A stretch of DNA of 17,685 nucleotides from CBFCZU01 sp965602635 (GTDB taxonomy: Bacteria; Planctomycetota; Phycisphaerae; SM23-33): NCBI GenBank assembly GCA_965602635.1, contig CBFCZU010000073.1, positions 1 to 17,685 on the forward strand, read 5' to 3'. The notes below the pieces were generated by a model that ran no database searches, was not told the origin of the DNA, and saw only the letters and a list, made by a program, of their open reading frames with translations. Position 1 is the stretch's first letter. Every line of letters begins with the position of its first letter. Below, piece by piece: positions 8,999-16,734 of the stretch. The position numbers and the translations under genes were made by a program.

Positions 8999-10174
8999 AT
9001 GCCTGTCGCCACAAAAGACGCCAAGTCGCTGCTGAAGCGTGTGCTGGACCTTGCCGGGGAGCTGCTCGAGGCCGATCGGATCGCCCAGGCCAAGCGCCGC
9101 CAGGCCGACGTTTTCGCCTGGCGCGAAGGCGATTACCTGCCGATCGTCTTCGGCGCCCCCGTCCAGGAGGCCGAGGGCCTGCCCGAGTTCGACTGGGCCG
9201 AGCAGTTCGCCGACCCCGCCGCCAGCCTGTACATGCAGATCAGGAACGAAATCCTGCCGGCGGCGGCGGCCGGGTGCGACTTCGTCCCGACCGTCCGCGC
9301 CGACACCGGCGTGATCAACGGACCCAGCGTCCTCGGGGCCCCTTACGACGTGCCGGCCCACACCAAGCCGGTCATCAACGCCCACGTTCCCCGGGCGGAG
9401 CTGGCGGTCTTCGAGGTGCCCGACGACATCACCGCCCTGGGGGTCGTGCCCACCATGGTCGAGCACACGCACCACCACCTCGCCGCACTGGACGAGGCGG
9501 GGCTCAGCAAGCTCGTCGGCGTGCGGCACTGCGACCTGCAGGGCCCGTTCGACATCGCCGCCCAGGCACGCGGGCACGACGAGACCTTCCTCGACATGTA
9601 CGTTGACCAGGACTTCTTCCATGCGCTGATGGAGAAGAGCCTGGACATATTCGTCAAGCTGGCGCGCCTGTCCAAGACGCTCGCCGGCGACCCCATCGAC
9701 AGCGGGCACGCGAACGAATACTGGATGGACACCGGCTCGGTCCGCCTCTGCGACGACAGCGGCATCCTGGTCTCGGCCGAGATGTTCGCCGAGCTGCTGG
9801 CGCCATACGTCGGAAGGGCGCTGGAGCCCTTCGGCGGGGGGTGGATCCACTACTGCGGCGGCATCCCCGACGGAAACCGCCCCGAGGGGCTGCACCTGCA
9901 CGAGATATACTGCGCCATCCCCAAGATGCGCGGGCTGCAATTCACCACCGGCGGCGACTGGCCGGGCGAGATAAAGAAGGTCGTCGACCGGAAGGTCGCC
10001 TGCCTCGGCAGCCTGCCGAGAGGCGCCGGCGAGCCGCTGGACGAGTACTTCCGCCGCGTCCTGGCCCTCTGCGACGGACGAAGGGGAATGATCTTCCACG
10101 CCCCCGTCGCCCACGACGAAACCCGCGCCGCCATGGAAACCTGGCACCGCGCCCAGGACGAGATATTCGCCTGA
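8999..10174 (+). CDS. Uroporphyrinogen-decarboxylase-superfamily protein, possibly methyltransferase-like
   Basis: The 391-residue protein starts at an ATG with GGGAG 7 bases upstream. It belongs to the URO-D superfamily (PF01208) by its overall plan, including the segment SGHANEYWMDTGSVRLCDDSG (around 235-255) and the C-terminal barrel end. It is not HemE: the N-terminal RxAGRYLP-type motif of the decarboxylase is missing. His284-x-Cys286 (WIHYCGG) matches the H-x-C part of the zinc site used by MtaA/MtbA-type methylcobamide methyltransferases. Cys305, Cys335 and Cys358 are candidates for a third ligand. Methyl transfer with a corrinoid partner is therefore possible, but no corrinoid protein gene lies nearby. 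Co-location with ribokinase and sulfatase suggests a role in sugar breakdown, perhaps demethylation of O-methyl sugars; that is inference. Confidence 0.85.
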   Translation: MPVATKDAKSLLKRVLDLAGELLEADRIAQAKRRQADVFAWREGDYLPIVFGAPVQEAEGLPEFDWAEQFADPAASLYMQIRNEILPAAAAGCDFVPTVRADTGVINGPSVLGAPYDVPAHTKPVINAHVPRAELAVFEVPDDITALGVVPTMVEHTHHHLAALDEAGLSKLVGVRHCDLQGPFDIAAQARGHDETFLDMYVDQDFFHALMEKSLDIFVKLARLSKTLAGDPIDSGHANEYWMDTGSVRLCDDSGILVSAEMFAELLAPYVGRALEPFGGGWIHYCGGIPDGNRPEGLHLHEIYCAIPKMRGLQFTTGGDWPGEIKKVVDRKVACLGSLPRGAGEPLDEYFRRVLALCDGRRGMIFHAPVAHDETRAAMETWHRAQDEIFA

Positions 10175-10199
10175 CGCCCCCCTGGCACTCAGCTCAGGG

Positions 10200-10442
10200 C
10201 TATTTACCCAAGGCCTTGGCCAGATATACCCGCAGCGGGCATTGGCAGAAGTAAGTTGAGCCGAAGGACAGGGCGAACGTGCACTTTGAGGGGCTGTCCT
10301 CAAGACATTCGAGGAAGCTGTCGAGTCCGAAATCCCGCGCCTTGCAGAGACGTTCAAAGCCGGAATCCGCGCACTCGAACTTCTTCGGGCACTCCATGCC
10401 CGCCATCAATTCTTCAATCTTCTTTCTTTCCTCTTCCGTCAT
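10200..10442 (-). CDS. Small cysteine-rich protein, function unknown
   Basis: The chosen start is the ATG at 10442 (80 residues, MTEEERKKIEEL), with AGGA 5 bases upstream. A GTG at 10520 that overlaps the stop of the upstream gene (GTGA) would add 26 residues and remains possible. Seven cysteines lie at 18, 24, 33, 46, 54, 66 and 68, in the contexts MECPKKFEC, FERLCKARD, FLECLED and YFCQCPLR. The pattern suggests metal or Fe-S binding in a soluble protein, but no named family is recognised. It is 75 bp downstream of the heparinase-like gene and is probably in its transcript. Its stop is 25 bp from the convergent URO-D-family gene. Confidence 0.75.
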   Translation of the reverse strand: MTEEERKKIEELMAGMECPKKFECADSGFERLCKARDFGLDSFLECLEDSPSKCTFALSFGSTYFCQCPLRVYLAKALGK

Positions 10443-10516
10443 CGCTTCCTCAGCATAGAGCGCCGTCGAAGCTTCCGCAAGATCGCCGGCGACCGACAGT
10501 CCGGCCCGGATCACCT

Positions 10517-12148
10517 TCACACTTGCTCGGCGCGGACGGTCAGCGTCGCATCCACGGGGGTCACCAGGCGAATGCAATAGACGTCGGGTCGGCGGATGGC
10601 CTCGCCGCAGCTTATCTGCGTCAGGTCATGCTCGGCCGAGCCGGGGCCGACGCGGAGGACGTGGTCGCGGCCGCGGACGACAAGCTCGCCGGAGTTGAGG
10701 AACGTCTTGCCGGTGGTCTCGTCGGGCTCGACCTCGCCGGCCGGCTCGATCGCCTCGGCCAGGCGGATCAGCAGCGCCACCTCGATCGGCACTCGCGGAC
10801 AGCCCTCCGTGCGGAGGCGCAGGCTCAGCGCGTCGGCCTCGCAGGCGACCTCCAGGCTCATCGTCAGCTCGGCGCTGACGAATACCCGCCGCTTGAAGCC
10901 GTCCCGGCTGCGCCAGTCGCCGCCCGGCAGCCTGTCGGGCCCGGGGCCGAAGTACTCGCAGCGGTGATGCGAACGGAGCGAGTACCGCCCGCCGGCCCCA
11001 TCGATGCCCTCGGCGAGGAACTGCCCGCGGGGGGCGAACCCCGCGGCGATCCGCACGCCCAGCTCGGGCCCGGAGCCGAAGCACATGGCCAGCACGTCCG
11101 CGCTGCCGGCCATGAGCGTCAGGCTCTGCGTGCCGGCCCGGCGGCGGAGGACGCCCACGCCGTCGAAACGCTTCTCGTACTCGGCGGGCAGGGGCTCGGG
11201 CGCCGGGACAGGGCGCTCGCCCGCCTCGCGGAAATAACGCAGCCACTTCGCCAGGCGGCCGAGCCTGCGGCCCCCGCCGCCCATCCGCTTCAGCCCCAGC
11301 TCGGCGGCAGCAAGGAACCGCCCGTCGCCGCGCATCAGCGCCCGATACCAGTACAGCAGCAGGTAGTGCTCGACCCCCACGGCCTGGTCGCGGTCCTGCC
11401 GCCGCGAGTAGTCGGTCACCAGCGTGCCGTCGGGGTGAAGCAACCAGAGCATGTGCTCGAGGTTGCGGTCGGCGTAGTCGATGTACTCGTCGCGGCCTAG
11501 GGCCCGGCCGATGAGGATCAGGGCCAGGTCGCAGACGTAGTTGTAGCAGCCGGTGGAGCGTTCGGAGAACTCGCCGTCGGCGTCGATGTCGATTCCCTCG
11601 TCGAGGTAGCGCTGCGCCTCCGCCCGCCAGCTTTCGTGCGGCCAGAGGCGGTCGGCCAGGAGCAGCGCCGAGGCCGCTTTCCAGCGATGGTTGGGCGTGT
11701 GGACCCCGCCGCGGGCGATGCCGTCGCAGGCGGGCACGATCACCCGCTCGAGCCGCCCCAGCAGCTCCCCCAGGCGGTCGGACGGCTCGGCGGCGGCCCG
11801 CAGCACCTCGCAGAGCGGCACCAGGTCCTCGACGAGGAAGGCGGTGTCCGGCGGGGAGTGCAAGTTCGACTGACTCAGGTCGATGAACCCGTCTTCGTGC
11901 TGGAATGCGGCCAGGGCGTCGGCGGCCTGCACCAGCCGCCGCCACAGCGCCTCGTCGCCCCGCCGCGGGCTGTCGGGGTCGAAGCAGGCGATGGCCAGCC
12001 TTTCGACCGCCGCGCGGCAGGCGTGGGCCCCGCCCCGATGCCAACGGGCCTTGGGGTCAGGAATTTCCACCTCCCCGGCAGAGGCGGCCATGGCCTCGAC
12101 CGCCCGCCGGCAGAAACCCTCATAGTCGTGCAACAGCGATTCGCTCAT
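10517..12148 (-). CDS. Heparinase II/III-like alpha/alpha-toroid protein
   Basis: The 543-residue protein starts at an ATG with AAGGTG 4 bases upstream. The N-terminal ~300 residues are helix-rich with conserved polar segments: FIDLSQSNLHSPPDTAF (88-104), GGVHTPNHRWKAAS (147-160) and FSERSTGCYN (194-203). The C-terminal ~230 residues are beta-rich. This two-part plan is that of heparinase II/III-type polysaccharide lyases, and the segments match a widespread uncharacterised group of that kind. His150, His154, Trp156 and the tyrosines near 202-204 are candidate catalytic or binding residues. There is no signal peptide, so it would act on oligosaccharides inside the cell. Activity is not proven by the sequence; some relatives are hydrolases or of unknown function. 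The cysteine-rich small gene follows it. Confidence 0.75.
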   Translation of the reverse strand: MSESLLHDYEGFCRRAVEAMAASAGEVEIPDPKARWHRGGAHACRAAVERLAIACFDPDSPRRGDEALWRRLVQAADALAAFQHEDGFIDLSQSNLHSPPDTAFLVEDLVPLCEVLRAAAEPSDRLGELLGRLERVIVPACDGIARGGVHTPNHRWKAASALLLADRLWPHESWRAEAQRYLDEGIDIDADGEFSERSTGCYNYVCDLALILIGRALGRDEYIDYADRNLEHMLWLLHPDGTLVTDYSRRQDRDQAVGVEHYLLLYWYRALMRGDGRFLAAAELGLKRMGGGGRRLGRLAKWLRYFREAGERPVPAPEPLPAEYEKRFDGVGVLRRRAGTQSLTLMAGSADVLAMCFGSGPELGVRIAAGFAPRGQFLAEGIDGAGGRYSLRSHHRCEYFGPGPDRLPGGDWRSRDGFKRRVFVSAELTMSLEVACEADALSLRLRTEGCPRVPIEVALLIRLAEAIEPAGEVEPDETTGKTFLNSGELVVRGRDHVLRVGPGSAEHDLTQISCGEAIRRPDVYCIRLVTPVDATLTVRAEQV

Positions 12149-12202
12149 GGCACACCTTCACGCACCCTCTACTCGACCCGGACAATGTCAAAGCAGCGGC
12201 GC

Positions 12203-12230
12203 ATTATCTGCGCTGCCGACGCGGTGGGAA
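12203..12230 (-). promoter_or_regulatory. Possible promoter for the heparinase-like gene
   Basis: On the minus strand TTCCCA (4/6), a 16-bp spacer and GATAAT (5/6) lie about 55 bases upstream of the ATG at 12148. The site is in the 180-bp gap between the divergent heparinase-like and dut genes. Confidence 0.4.
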
Positions 12231-12260
12231 GGCCTTTGGGCCGCGACGGGGCAATTTGCT

Positions 12261-12289
12261 TTGCCAAGGCCGGCCACTGATCTTAGCCT
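12261..12289 (+). promoter_or_regulatory. Possible promoter for dut (and ftsK)
   Basis: TTGCCA (5/6), a 17-bp spacer and TAGCCT (3/6) lie 40 bases before the dut ATG. The build (good -35, TAnnnT -10, 17-bp spacer) is like the candidate upstream of ribokinase. Confidence 0.4.
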
Positions 12290-12328
12290 TGCGCTTCGCC
12301 AGCGGGCAAATGCAGTGGAGGCGAACCG

Positions 12329-12781
12329 ATGCCGGGTCCGATAACAATACAGATATGCCGCAAGGCCGGCTGCGATGACATCCCCTTGCCGCGGTATATG
12401 TCTGCCCACGCGGCCGGGATGGATCTGTGCGCCGCCTGCGAGCAGGACTTGACGATCGCCCCCGGCGAGGTCAAGGCCGTCGGCTGCGGGTTCTTCATGG
12501 CCCTGCCCGGCGGCCACGAGGCGCAGATACGCCCGCGGAGCGGGCTGGCGCTGAACCACGGCATCACCGTTGCCAACGCGCCGGGCACGATCGACGCCGA
12601 CTACCGCGGCGAGGTGTGCGTGATCCTGGGCAACGCCGGGCGCGAGCCGTTCGTTGTCACGCGCGGCATGCGGATCGCCCAGATGGTCATCGCGCCGGTG
12701 CTGACCGCGACCGTCGAGCAGGTCGATCAGCTCGACCAGACCGCTCGCGGCGCCGGCGGATTCGGACATACGGGAACCTAG
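12329..12781 (+). CDS. dut: dUTP diphosphatase
   Basis: The 150-residue trimeric dUTPase cleaves dUTP to dUMP and diphosphate, which keeps uracil out of DNA and supplies dUMP for thymidylate. All five family motifs are present: AAGMDLCA (28-35), RPRSGLAL (68-75), GTIDADYRGE with the catalytic Asp (86-95), RGMRIAQMVI (112-121) and the C-terminal flap RGAGGFGHTGT (140-150). The flap has His where Ser is usual (GFGSTG). The length is typical. The ATG follows GGAGG with 6-base spacing, one of the best sites in the window. FtsK starts 31 bp downstream on the same strand, so the two are probably co-transcribed. Confidence 0.97.
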   Translation: MPGPITIQICRKAGCDDIPLPRYMSAHAAGMDLCAACEQDLTIAPGEVKAVGCGFFMALPGGHEAQIRPRSGLALNHGITVANAPGTIDADYRGEVCVILGNAGREPFVVTRGMRIAQMVIAPVLTATVEQVDQLDQTARGAGGFGHTGT

Positions 12782-12812
12782 CGGCGCAGTGCCCGCCGCG
12801 CCGGGTGTCGCC

Positions 12813-15197
12813 ATGGGCAAGGAAGCCAAGAAGACCAAGCCGCCACGCAAGAAGCCGAGCCGGTCGCCCCCGCCGCCCAAGGAACGCCCGCCCTGGTGGC
12901 GGTTCGTCAGGTACTGCCTGGTGCTGCTGCTGGCCGGGGGCGCGGCGCTGGCCTGGCTGAGCGTGCTGACCTTCAGCCCGGCTGATCCGTCCCCGTCGAA
13001 CAACGTCTGGCCGCCTCAACCGGTCCGCAACGCCGGCGGCGTGGCCGGGGCATACCTGGCATACGCCCTGCTCTACTGGCTCGGCGACGGGGCGTACATG
13101 CTGCTGGGCTTCGCGACGATAGCCTCGGCCTTCATGCTGCTGGGCGGGCGGATCGCCGACTGGCCATGGCGGCTTGTCGGGCTGGCGCTGATGGTCACCG
13201 CCACCTCGGCGGCGGTGCACATCCTCCAGCGGTCGGGGGCACAAGAGACGATCGAGCACAGCGGCGGGATACTGGGCGTGGCCTGCGGGCAGCTCCTGCT
13301 GGGGGCCTTCTCGCACACCGGATCGTGGGTGGTCCTGCTGGTGGTCTTCGGCGTGTCGGTGATGCTGGTGGCCGACAACCTCATCCTGAGGCTGCCGCGG
13401 GTGGGGCGAAAGCTCTGGCAGCGGCGGGCGGACCTGGCGGCGATCGTGGCCGAGGCCCGCCAGAAGCGCCAGGCGAGCGAACTGCCGACGGTCTCGGCCA
13501 GGCCCAGGGCGGCGCCGTCGGCGACGGCCAGGAAGCAGCTCTCCGACCGCCCCGACCGGCAGCGGAAGGACGTTGGACCGCCCTTGCCGCTGGCGCCGAT
13601 GCCCGCGCCCCGGGCGGCGGCGACCCCCGCCTCGGGCAAGCCCGCCCGGGCAAAGCCCGCGCGCCAGGACGAGCCCGGACTCTATGAGATGCCAAAACTC
13701 GACCTGCTGGCCGAGCCCACCGGCGGGTACCTCGAAATCCAGGAGGCCGCCGCCGAGGAAAAACGAGCCATCCTCCAGCAGACCCTCGACGACTTCGGCG
13801 TGGACGCCCAGGTCGTCGGGCACCAGACCGGCCCGGTGATCTCGCTCTTCGAGATGGCGCTGGCCCCGGGCGTTAAGGTCAACCAGGTCCGCACACTCGC
13901 CCCGGACATCGCCCGCGCCCTGGCCGTGCCGGGGGTGCGCGTGGTCAGCCCCCTGCCCGGGCGCGACACGGTGGGCATCGAGGTGCCCAACCTGGACAAG
14001 GAGATCGTCCGGCTGAAGGAACTGATGAGCCTCGCGCCCGACGCGCCCGAGCGGATGCAGGTGCCCCTGTACCTCGGAAAGGACGCCGCCGGCAGGCCCA
14101 TCGTCGCCGACCTGGCGGCCATGCCGCACATGCTCATGGCCGGCACCACGGGCTCGGGAAAGAGCGTCTCCATCAACGCCATCATCTCTGCCATGCTCAT
14201 GACGCGCAGGCCCGAGGACCTAAGGCTCATCCTGGTGGACCCGAAGATGGTCGAGATGACCGCCTTCGAGAACATCCCCCACCTGCTCTGCCCCATCGTC
14301 AACGACATGCGCAAGGCCGAGGACGTCCTCGAATGGGCCACCGCCAAGATGGACGAGCGCTACGAGCTGCTCAAGGAGGCCGGCGTCAGGAACATCGTCG
14401 GATACAACCGCCTCGAGGCCGAGGAAATCTACAAGCGCTTCGGCGCCCACACCGACGAGGAAAAGGCCCAGATCGTCACCCACATGGCATACTACGTCAT
14501 CATCATCGACGAGCTGGCCGACCTGGTGATGACCAGCTCCAAGGAGGTCGAGGGGCACATCATCCGCATCGCACAGAAGGCCAGGGCCATCGGAATCCAC
14601 CTCATCCTGGCCACCCAGAGGCCCTCGGTCAACGTCGTCACCGGGCTGATCAAGTCCAACATGCCCTGCCGGATCAGCTTCCGCGTCGCCAGCCGCCAGG
14701 AGAGCCGCATCGTGCTCGACCAGAACGGCGCCGAGGTGCTGCTGGGCGAGGGCGACATGCTCTTCCTCCAGCCCGGCACCAGCCACCTGGCCCGGGCCCA
14801 GGGGACCTACGTGGACGATGCCGAGGTGCGGTCCCTGGTCCAGCACGTCTGCGCCGTCGGCAAGGCGGCGTACGACGACGAGCTCGTCCGGCTGCAATCG
14901 GCCTCAGGGGAGTTCGACTCGGCCGAGCGAGACGACCTCTTCGACCAGGCCGTCGCGATCGCCCTTGCCAGCAAGCGAGGAAGCGTCTCCCTGCTCCAGC
15001 GAAGGCTTCAGATCGGCTACAGCCGCGCCAGCCGGATCGTGGACCAGATGGCCGACGCGGGCATCCTGGGCGACTACAAGGGCTCCCAGGCCCGGGAATG
15101 CCTCATGACCCTGGAGGACTGGGAGACGTTCAAGGCGTCTGTCGAGGCCGACCAGACCGGGCAATCCGCCCTGGACGGCACGCCGACCTCCGCCTGA
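12813..15197 (+). CDS. ftsK: DNA translocase FtsK/SpoIIIE
   Basis: FtsK is a septum-bound hexameric motor that moves chromosome termini and activates dimer resolution. I use the ATG at 12813 (794 residues); a GTG at 12789 would add 8 residues and neither start has a strong ribosome-binding site. A Lys/Pro-rich N-terminus is followed by four to five hydrophobic segments (about 30-52, 71-90, 95-113, 118-139 and 164-185). A Pro/Ala-rich linker comes next (about 200-300). The motor has Walker A GTTGSGKS (444-451) and Walker B IIIDELAD (563-570). The C-terminal winged-helix gamma domain, which reads KOPS-like DNA signals, covers about 715-785, with SLLQRRLQIGYSRA at its core. The linker is short compared with E. 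coli FtsK and nearer SpoIIIE in size. All motifs look intact. Confidence 0.95.
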   Translation: MGKEAKKTKPPRKKPSRSPPPPKERPPWWRFVRYCLVLLLAGGAALAWLSVLTFSPADPSPSNNVWPPQPVRNAGGVAGAYLAYALLYWLGDGAYMLLGFATIASAFMLLGGRIADWPWRLVGLALMVTATSAAVHILQRSGAQETIEHSGGILGVACGQLLLGAFSHTGSWVVLLVVFGVSVMLVADNLILRLPRVGRKLWQRRADLAAIVAEARQKRQASELPTVSARPRAAPSATARKQLSDRPDRQRKDVGPPLPLAPMPAPRAAATPASGKPARAKPARQDEPGLYEMPKLDLLAEPTGGYLEIQEAAAEEKRAILQQTLDDFGVDAQVVGHQTGPVISLFEMALAPGVKVNQVRTLAPDIARALAVPGVRVVSPLPGRDTVGIEVPNLDKEIVRLKELMSLAPDAPERMQVPLYLGKDAAGRPIVADLAAMPHMLMAGTTGSGKSVSINAIISAMLMTRRPEDLRLILVDPKMVEMTAFENIPHLLCPIVNDMRKAEDVLEWATAKMDERYELLKEAGVRNIVGYNRLEAEEIYKRFGAHTDEEKAQIVTHMAYYVIIIDELADLVMTSSKEVEGHIIRIAQKARAIGIHLILATQRPSVNVVTGLIKSNMPCRISFRVASRQESRIVLDQNGAEVLLGEGDMLFLQPGTSHLARAQGTYVDDAEVRSLVQHVCAVGKAAYDDELVRLQSASGEFDSAERDDLFDQAVAIALASKRGSVSLLQRRLQIGYSRASRIVDQMADAGILGDYKGSQARECLMTLEDWETFKASVEADQTGQSALDGTPTSA

Positions 15198-15455
15198 CCG
15201 CGTCGGGTCCGCAGCCGCCCCCTGCCTCATATCGATAAGGCCTCGCCCGCCAATTCTTTACGATTTACAGGCCGTCGCGAGGCCCCAGCCTTACCGGCCC
15301 GTTGCAGCCCGCCAATGTCAGTATCACCTTACGACGCAAGAACTTACGCCCACCAGGCCGCCCCCGCGTCCTGCCCGGACGGGTGCCAAGGGGGTGTGCC
15401 TGGGACAAACACCCGATCTTGCGTCGCTTTTTTCCCCGCATCCCCCAGATTGGGC
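15198..15455. other. Gap between ftsK and the first PEP-CTERM unit
   Basis: No convincing gene. A 6-bp stem GGGTGT/ACACCC (15392-15397 with 15409-15414) is followed 13 bases later by a run of six T (15428-15433). It could end the ftsK transcript, but the T-run is too distant for a standard terminator. The T-run lies 22 bases before the next -35 box, at the same distance as the run of five T (16535-16539) in the second unit. Confidence 0.4.
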
Positions 15456-15484
15456 TGGACAAGATCGGCAAAGCGCGGTATAAA
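15456..15484 (+). promoter_or_regulatory. Promoter of PEP-CTERM gene 1
   Basis: TGGACA (15456-15461, 5/6 to TTGACA), a 17-bp spacer and TATAAA (15479-15484, 5/6 to TATAAT). With the G after the -10, 25 of 30 bases match the promoter of the second unit at 16562, including ATCGGC and GCGCGG inside the spacer. A start near 15491 would leave a ~130-nt leader. Confidence 0.8.
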
Positions 15485-15531
15485 GAGCGTTAGAGTCTCG
15501 GAGGTTTGCACCTAAAGAAAGCACAAGTCCC

Positions 15532-15559
15532 CCAACCCCTGGGCTGTAGTTTGCAGTAA
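15532..15559 (+). promoter_or_regulatory. Conserved leader element, copy 1
   Basis: CCAACCCCTG (15532-15541), 11 bases, then GCAGTAA (15553-15559). The same two words with the same 11-base gap occur in the second leader (16629-16656), although much of the surrounding leader differs. It could be a protein-binding site, small-RNA target or part of a structured 5' region. It does not match the c-di-GMP riboswitch pattern I know. Confidence 0.5.
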
Positions 15560-15621
15560 GCAAGAGCGGAGTGGGAAGCATTCACAAAGAGTGCAGCAGT
15601 CAGCTTAGAAGGAGGTACGTA

Positions 15622-16236
15622 ATGCGGAAATACCTTGTTGTAGCAACGATTTTGAGCCTAGCTTCTCTAGCGGGAGCGACGCCCACGTACACCGCCGCTT
15701 GGGCTGACCTGGGCGGTGGCCTCTACGGCCACACGTTCACGGTCGATAACAGCGGGGCGGCTGCTTCGGCCTGGTTTGTCGAGATGGACTGGTCGGGCGC
15801 CCCGGCGGGCGAACTCCCGGCAGGGGCCGTCGCCGGAAGTCTCATCAACCAGGTAAAGGTCTTTGGCGTGGTCGTAGTTGACGAGGAGGCTGATGCGATC
15901 AGTTACCACGATCCTAATCCTCCCGCCAGCTATGACATGGCCCTGGATACCTGGGTCATGGACGAGTTCTGCAACGCGTTTCAGGGCGGCACCCCGACCG
16001 AAGCAGCGAACTTGTATCAAGTCCAGTCGGGTACCGCATCTGGGCTTCAGTACATTACTGTTGACCATGCCTACATCGTCTCCGACGGCTCAGTCAAGTT
16101 CACCGGTAGGCTGGGCGTTGGTCTGACGAATCCGACGTGGACGAACGTGAGCGGGTATTCGGTCGTCCCCGAGCCGGCGACAATGCTGCTGCTGGGCATC
16201 GGCGCCCTGGGGCTGGCTATCCGCAAGCGTCGCTAG
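15622..16236 (+). CDS. PEP-CTERM exported protein 1
   Basis: The 204-residue protein starts at the ATG at 15622 after AAGGAGGT at 5-base spacing, an exceptionally strong site that suggests high expression. Residues 1-19 are a signal peptide (MRKYLVVATIL, small residues, GAT). The mature part (about 20-180) is beta-rich, has a single cysteine, and carries GGGLYGHTFTVDN, SAWFVEMDW, NQVKVFGVVVVDEE and FQGGTPTE. The C-terminus is a full PEP-CTERM signal: VPEPATMLLLG (182-192), a hydrophobic stretch and the basic end RKRR. Exosortases recognise and process such tails during export of surface or exopolysaccharide-associated proteins. No exosortase gene is in the window. About two thirds of its residues match the next gene by eye. 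The function of the mature domain is unknown. Confidence 0.92.
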   Translation: MRKYLVVATILSLASLAGATPTYTAAWADLGGGLYGHTFTVDNSGAAASAWFVEMDWSGAPAGELPAGAVAGSLINQVKVFGVVVVDEEADAISYHDPNPPASYDMALDTWVMDEFCNAFQGGTPTEAANLYQVQSGTASGLQYITVDHAYIVSDGSVKFTGRLGVGLTNPTWTNVSGYSVVPEPATMLLLGIGALGLAIRKRR

Positions 16237-16270
16237 TACCCCGCCGGAAGACAACTGAATAGACGATTTC

Positions 16271-16301
16271 AGCCCTGGTCGGGTGACGCCCGACCAGGGC
16301 T
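16271..16301 (+). terminator. Hairpin after PEP-CTERM gene 1
   Basis: AGCCCTGGTCGGG (16271-16283) and its perfect complement (16289-16301) form a 13-bp stem with a 5-base loop 35 bp after the stop. No clear T-tract follows (TGCTTTCTG). A near-copy follows the second gene. Confidence 0.75.
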
Positions 16302-16561
16302 TGCTTTCTGCGCTGCCGTTGGGCTCCGACGCCGCGGCAGTCGCGGACCGGAAGAGACACAAGCCTCCGCCGTGAAGTGCCTTGTATCGACACCTGCCCG
16401 CGAGGCGTGCCGAGGATCCGCCAATCGCCCGCACGCATGCGGCCATAAGTCACTTCGCCAAATGAGCTTCAGCTCACCTCGCCGTGCCGGGCCAGTCGTT
16501 GCAGGCCCCCCGCCGACGGACCCGAGCAATCAAATTTTTGCCCATTCGCCCGGAATGTGTC
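16302..16561. other. Spacer between the two PEP-CTERM units
   Basis: No gene or strong structure recognised. It ends with a T5 run (16535-16539) placed 22 bases before the -35 box, as in the first unit. The 22 bases between run and box match at only about half of positions. Confidence 0.5.
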
Positions 16562-16590
16562 TGGACTAAATCGGCCTTGCGCGGTATAAA
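16562..16590 (+). promoter_or_regulatory. Promoter of PEP-CTERM gene 2
   Basis: TGGACT (16562-16567), a 17-bp spacer and TATAAA (16585-16590). The spacer shares ATCGGC and GCGCGG with the first unit. A start near 16597 would leave a ~138-nt leader. Confidence 0.8.
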
Positions 16591-16628
16591 GGTAATGCTC
16601 AGTAACGATCGCTTAATTAGCCAAAGCT

Positions 16629-16656
16629 CCAACCCCTGAGTCGCACTGTGCAGTAA
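16629..16656 (+). promoter_or_regulatory. Conserved leader element, copy 2
   Basis: CCAACCCCTG (16629-16638), 11 bases, GCAGTAA (16650-16656). It lies 44 bases from the start of the -10 box, against 53 in the first unit, so it has kept its internal spacing while its distance from the promoter drifted. Confidence 0.5.
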
Positions 16657-16734
16657 CGTTAAGTTTGTGTTCTTGCTCACGGCCAAGAGCCCATAACCCA
16701 AGGGCTCGGCTAACGGAAAAGGAGGTAACCTGTT

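Noticed and set aside
8999..10174. Annotation as HemE, the haem-pathway uroporphyrinogen decarboxylase
   Set aside because: The N-terminal RxAGRYLP-type substrate motif is absent and the H-x-C zinc residues point to the methyltransferase-like branch.
8765..10357. Long open frame on the minus strand opposite the ribokinase end and URO-D-family gene
   Set aside because: GC-rich third positions leave the opposite strand open. Its product is Val/Gly/Ala/Arg-rich and shows no domain, while the plus-strand proteins have clear motifs.
10443..10577. Longer N-terminus for the cysteine-rich small protein
   Set aside because: The region overlaps the end of the heparinase-like gene, and the ATG at 10442 has a good ribosome-binding site; the GTG at 10520 is kept only as an alternative.
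12687..14129. Long minus-strand frame opposite ftsK
   Set aside because: Arg/Gly/His-rich shadow of the FtsK coding frame; no start signal or recognisable domain.
15392..15433. Intrinsic terminator after ftsK
   Set aside because: The stem is only 6 bp and the T-run begins 13 bases after it, so it is noted as part of the gap and not called as a terminator.
15485..15621. c-di-GMP-I riboswitch in the PEP-CTERM leader
   Set aside because: The expected GGCAAAC-type and GCAAAGCC-type core words are not present in order, and the second leader lacks them too.
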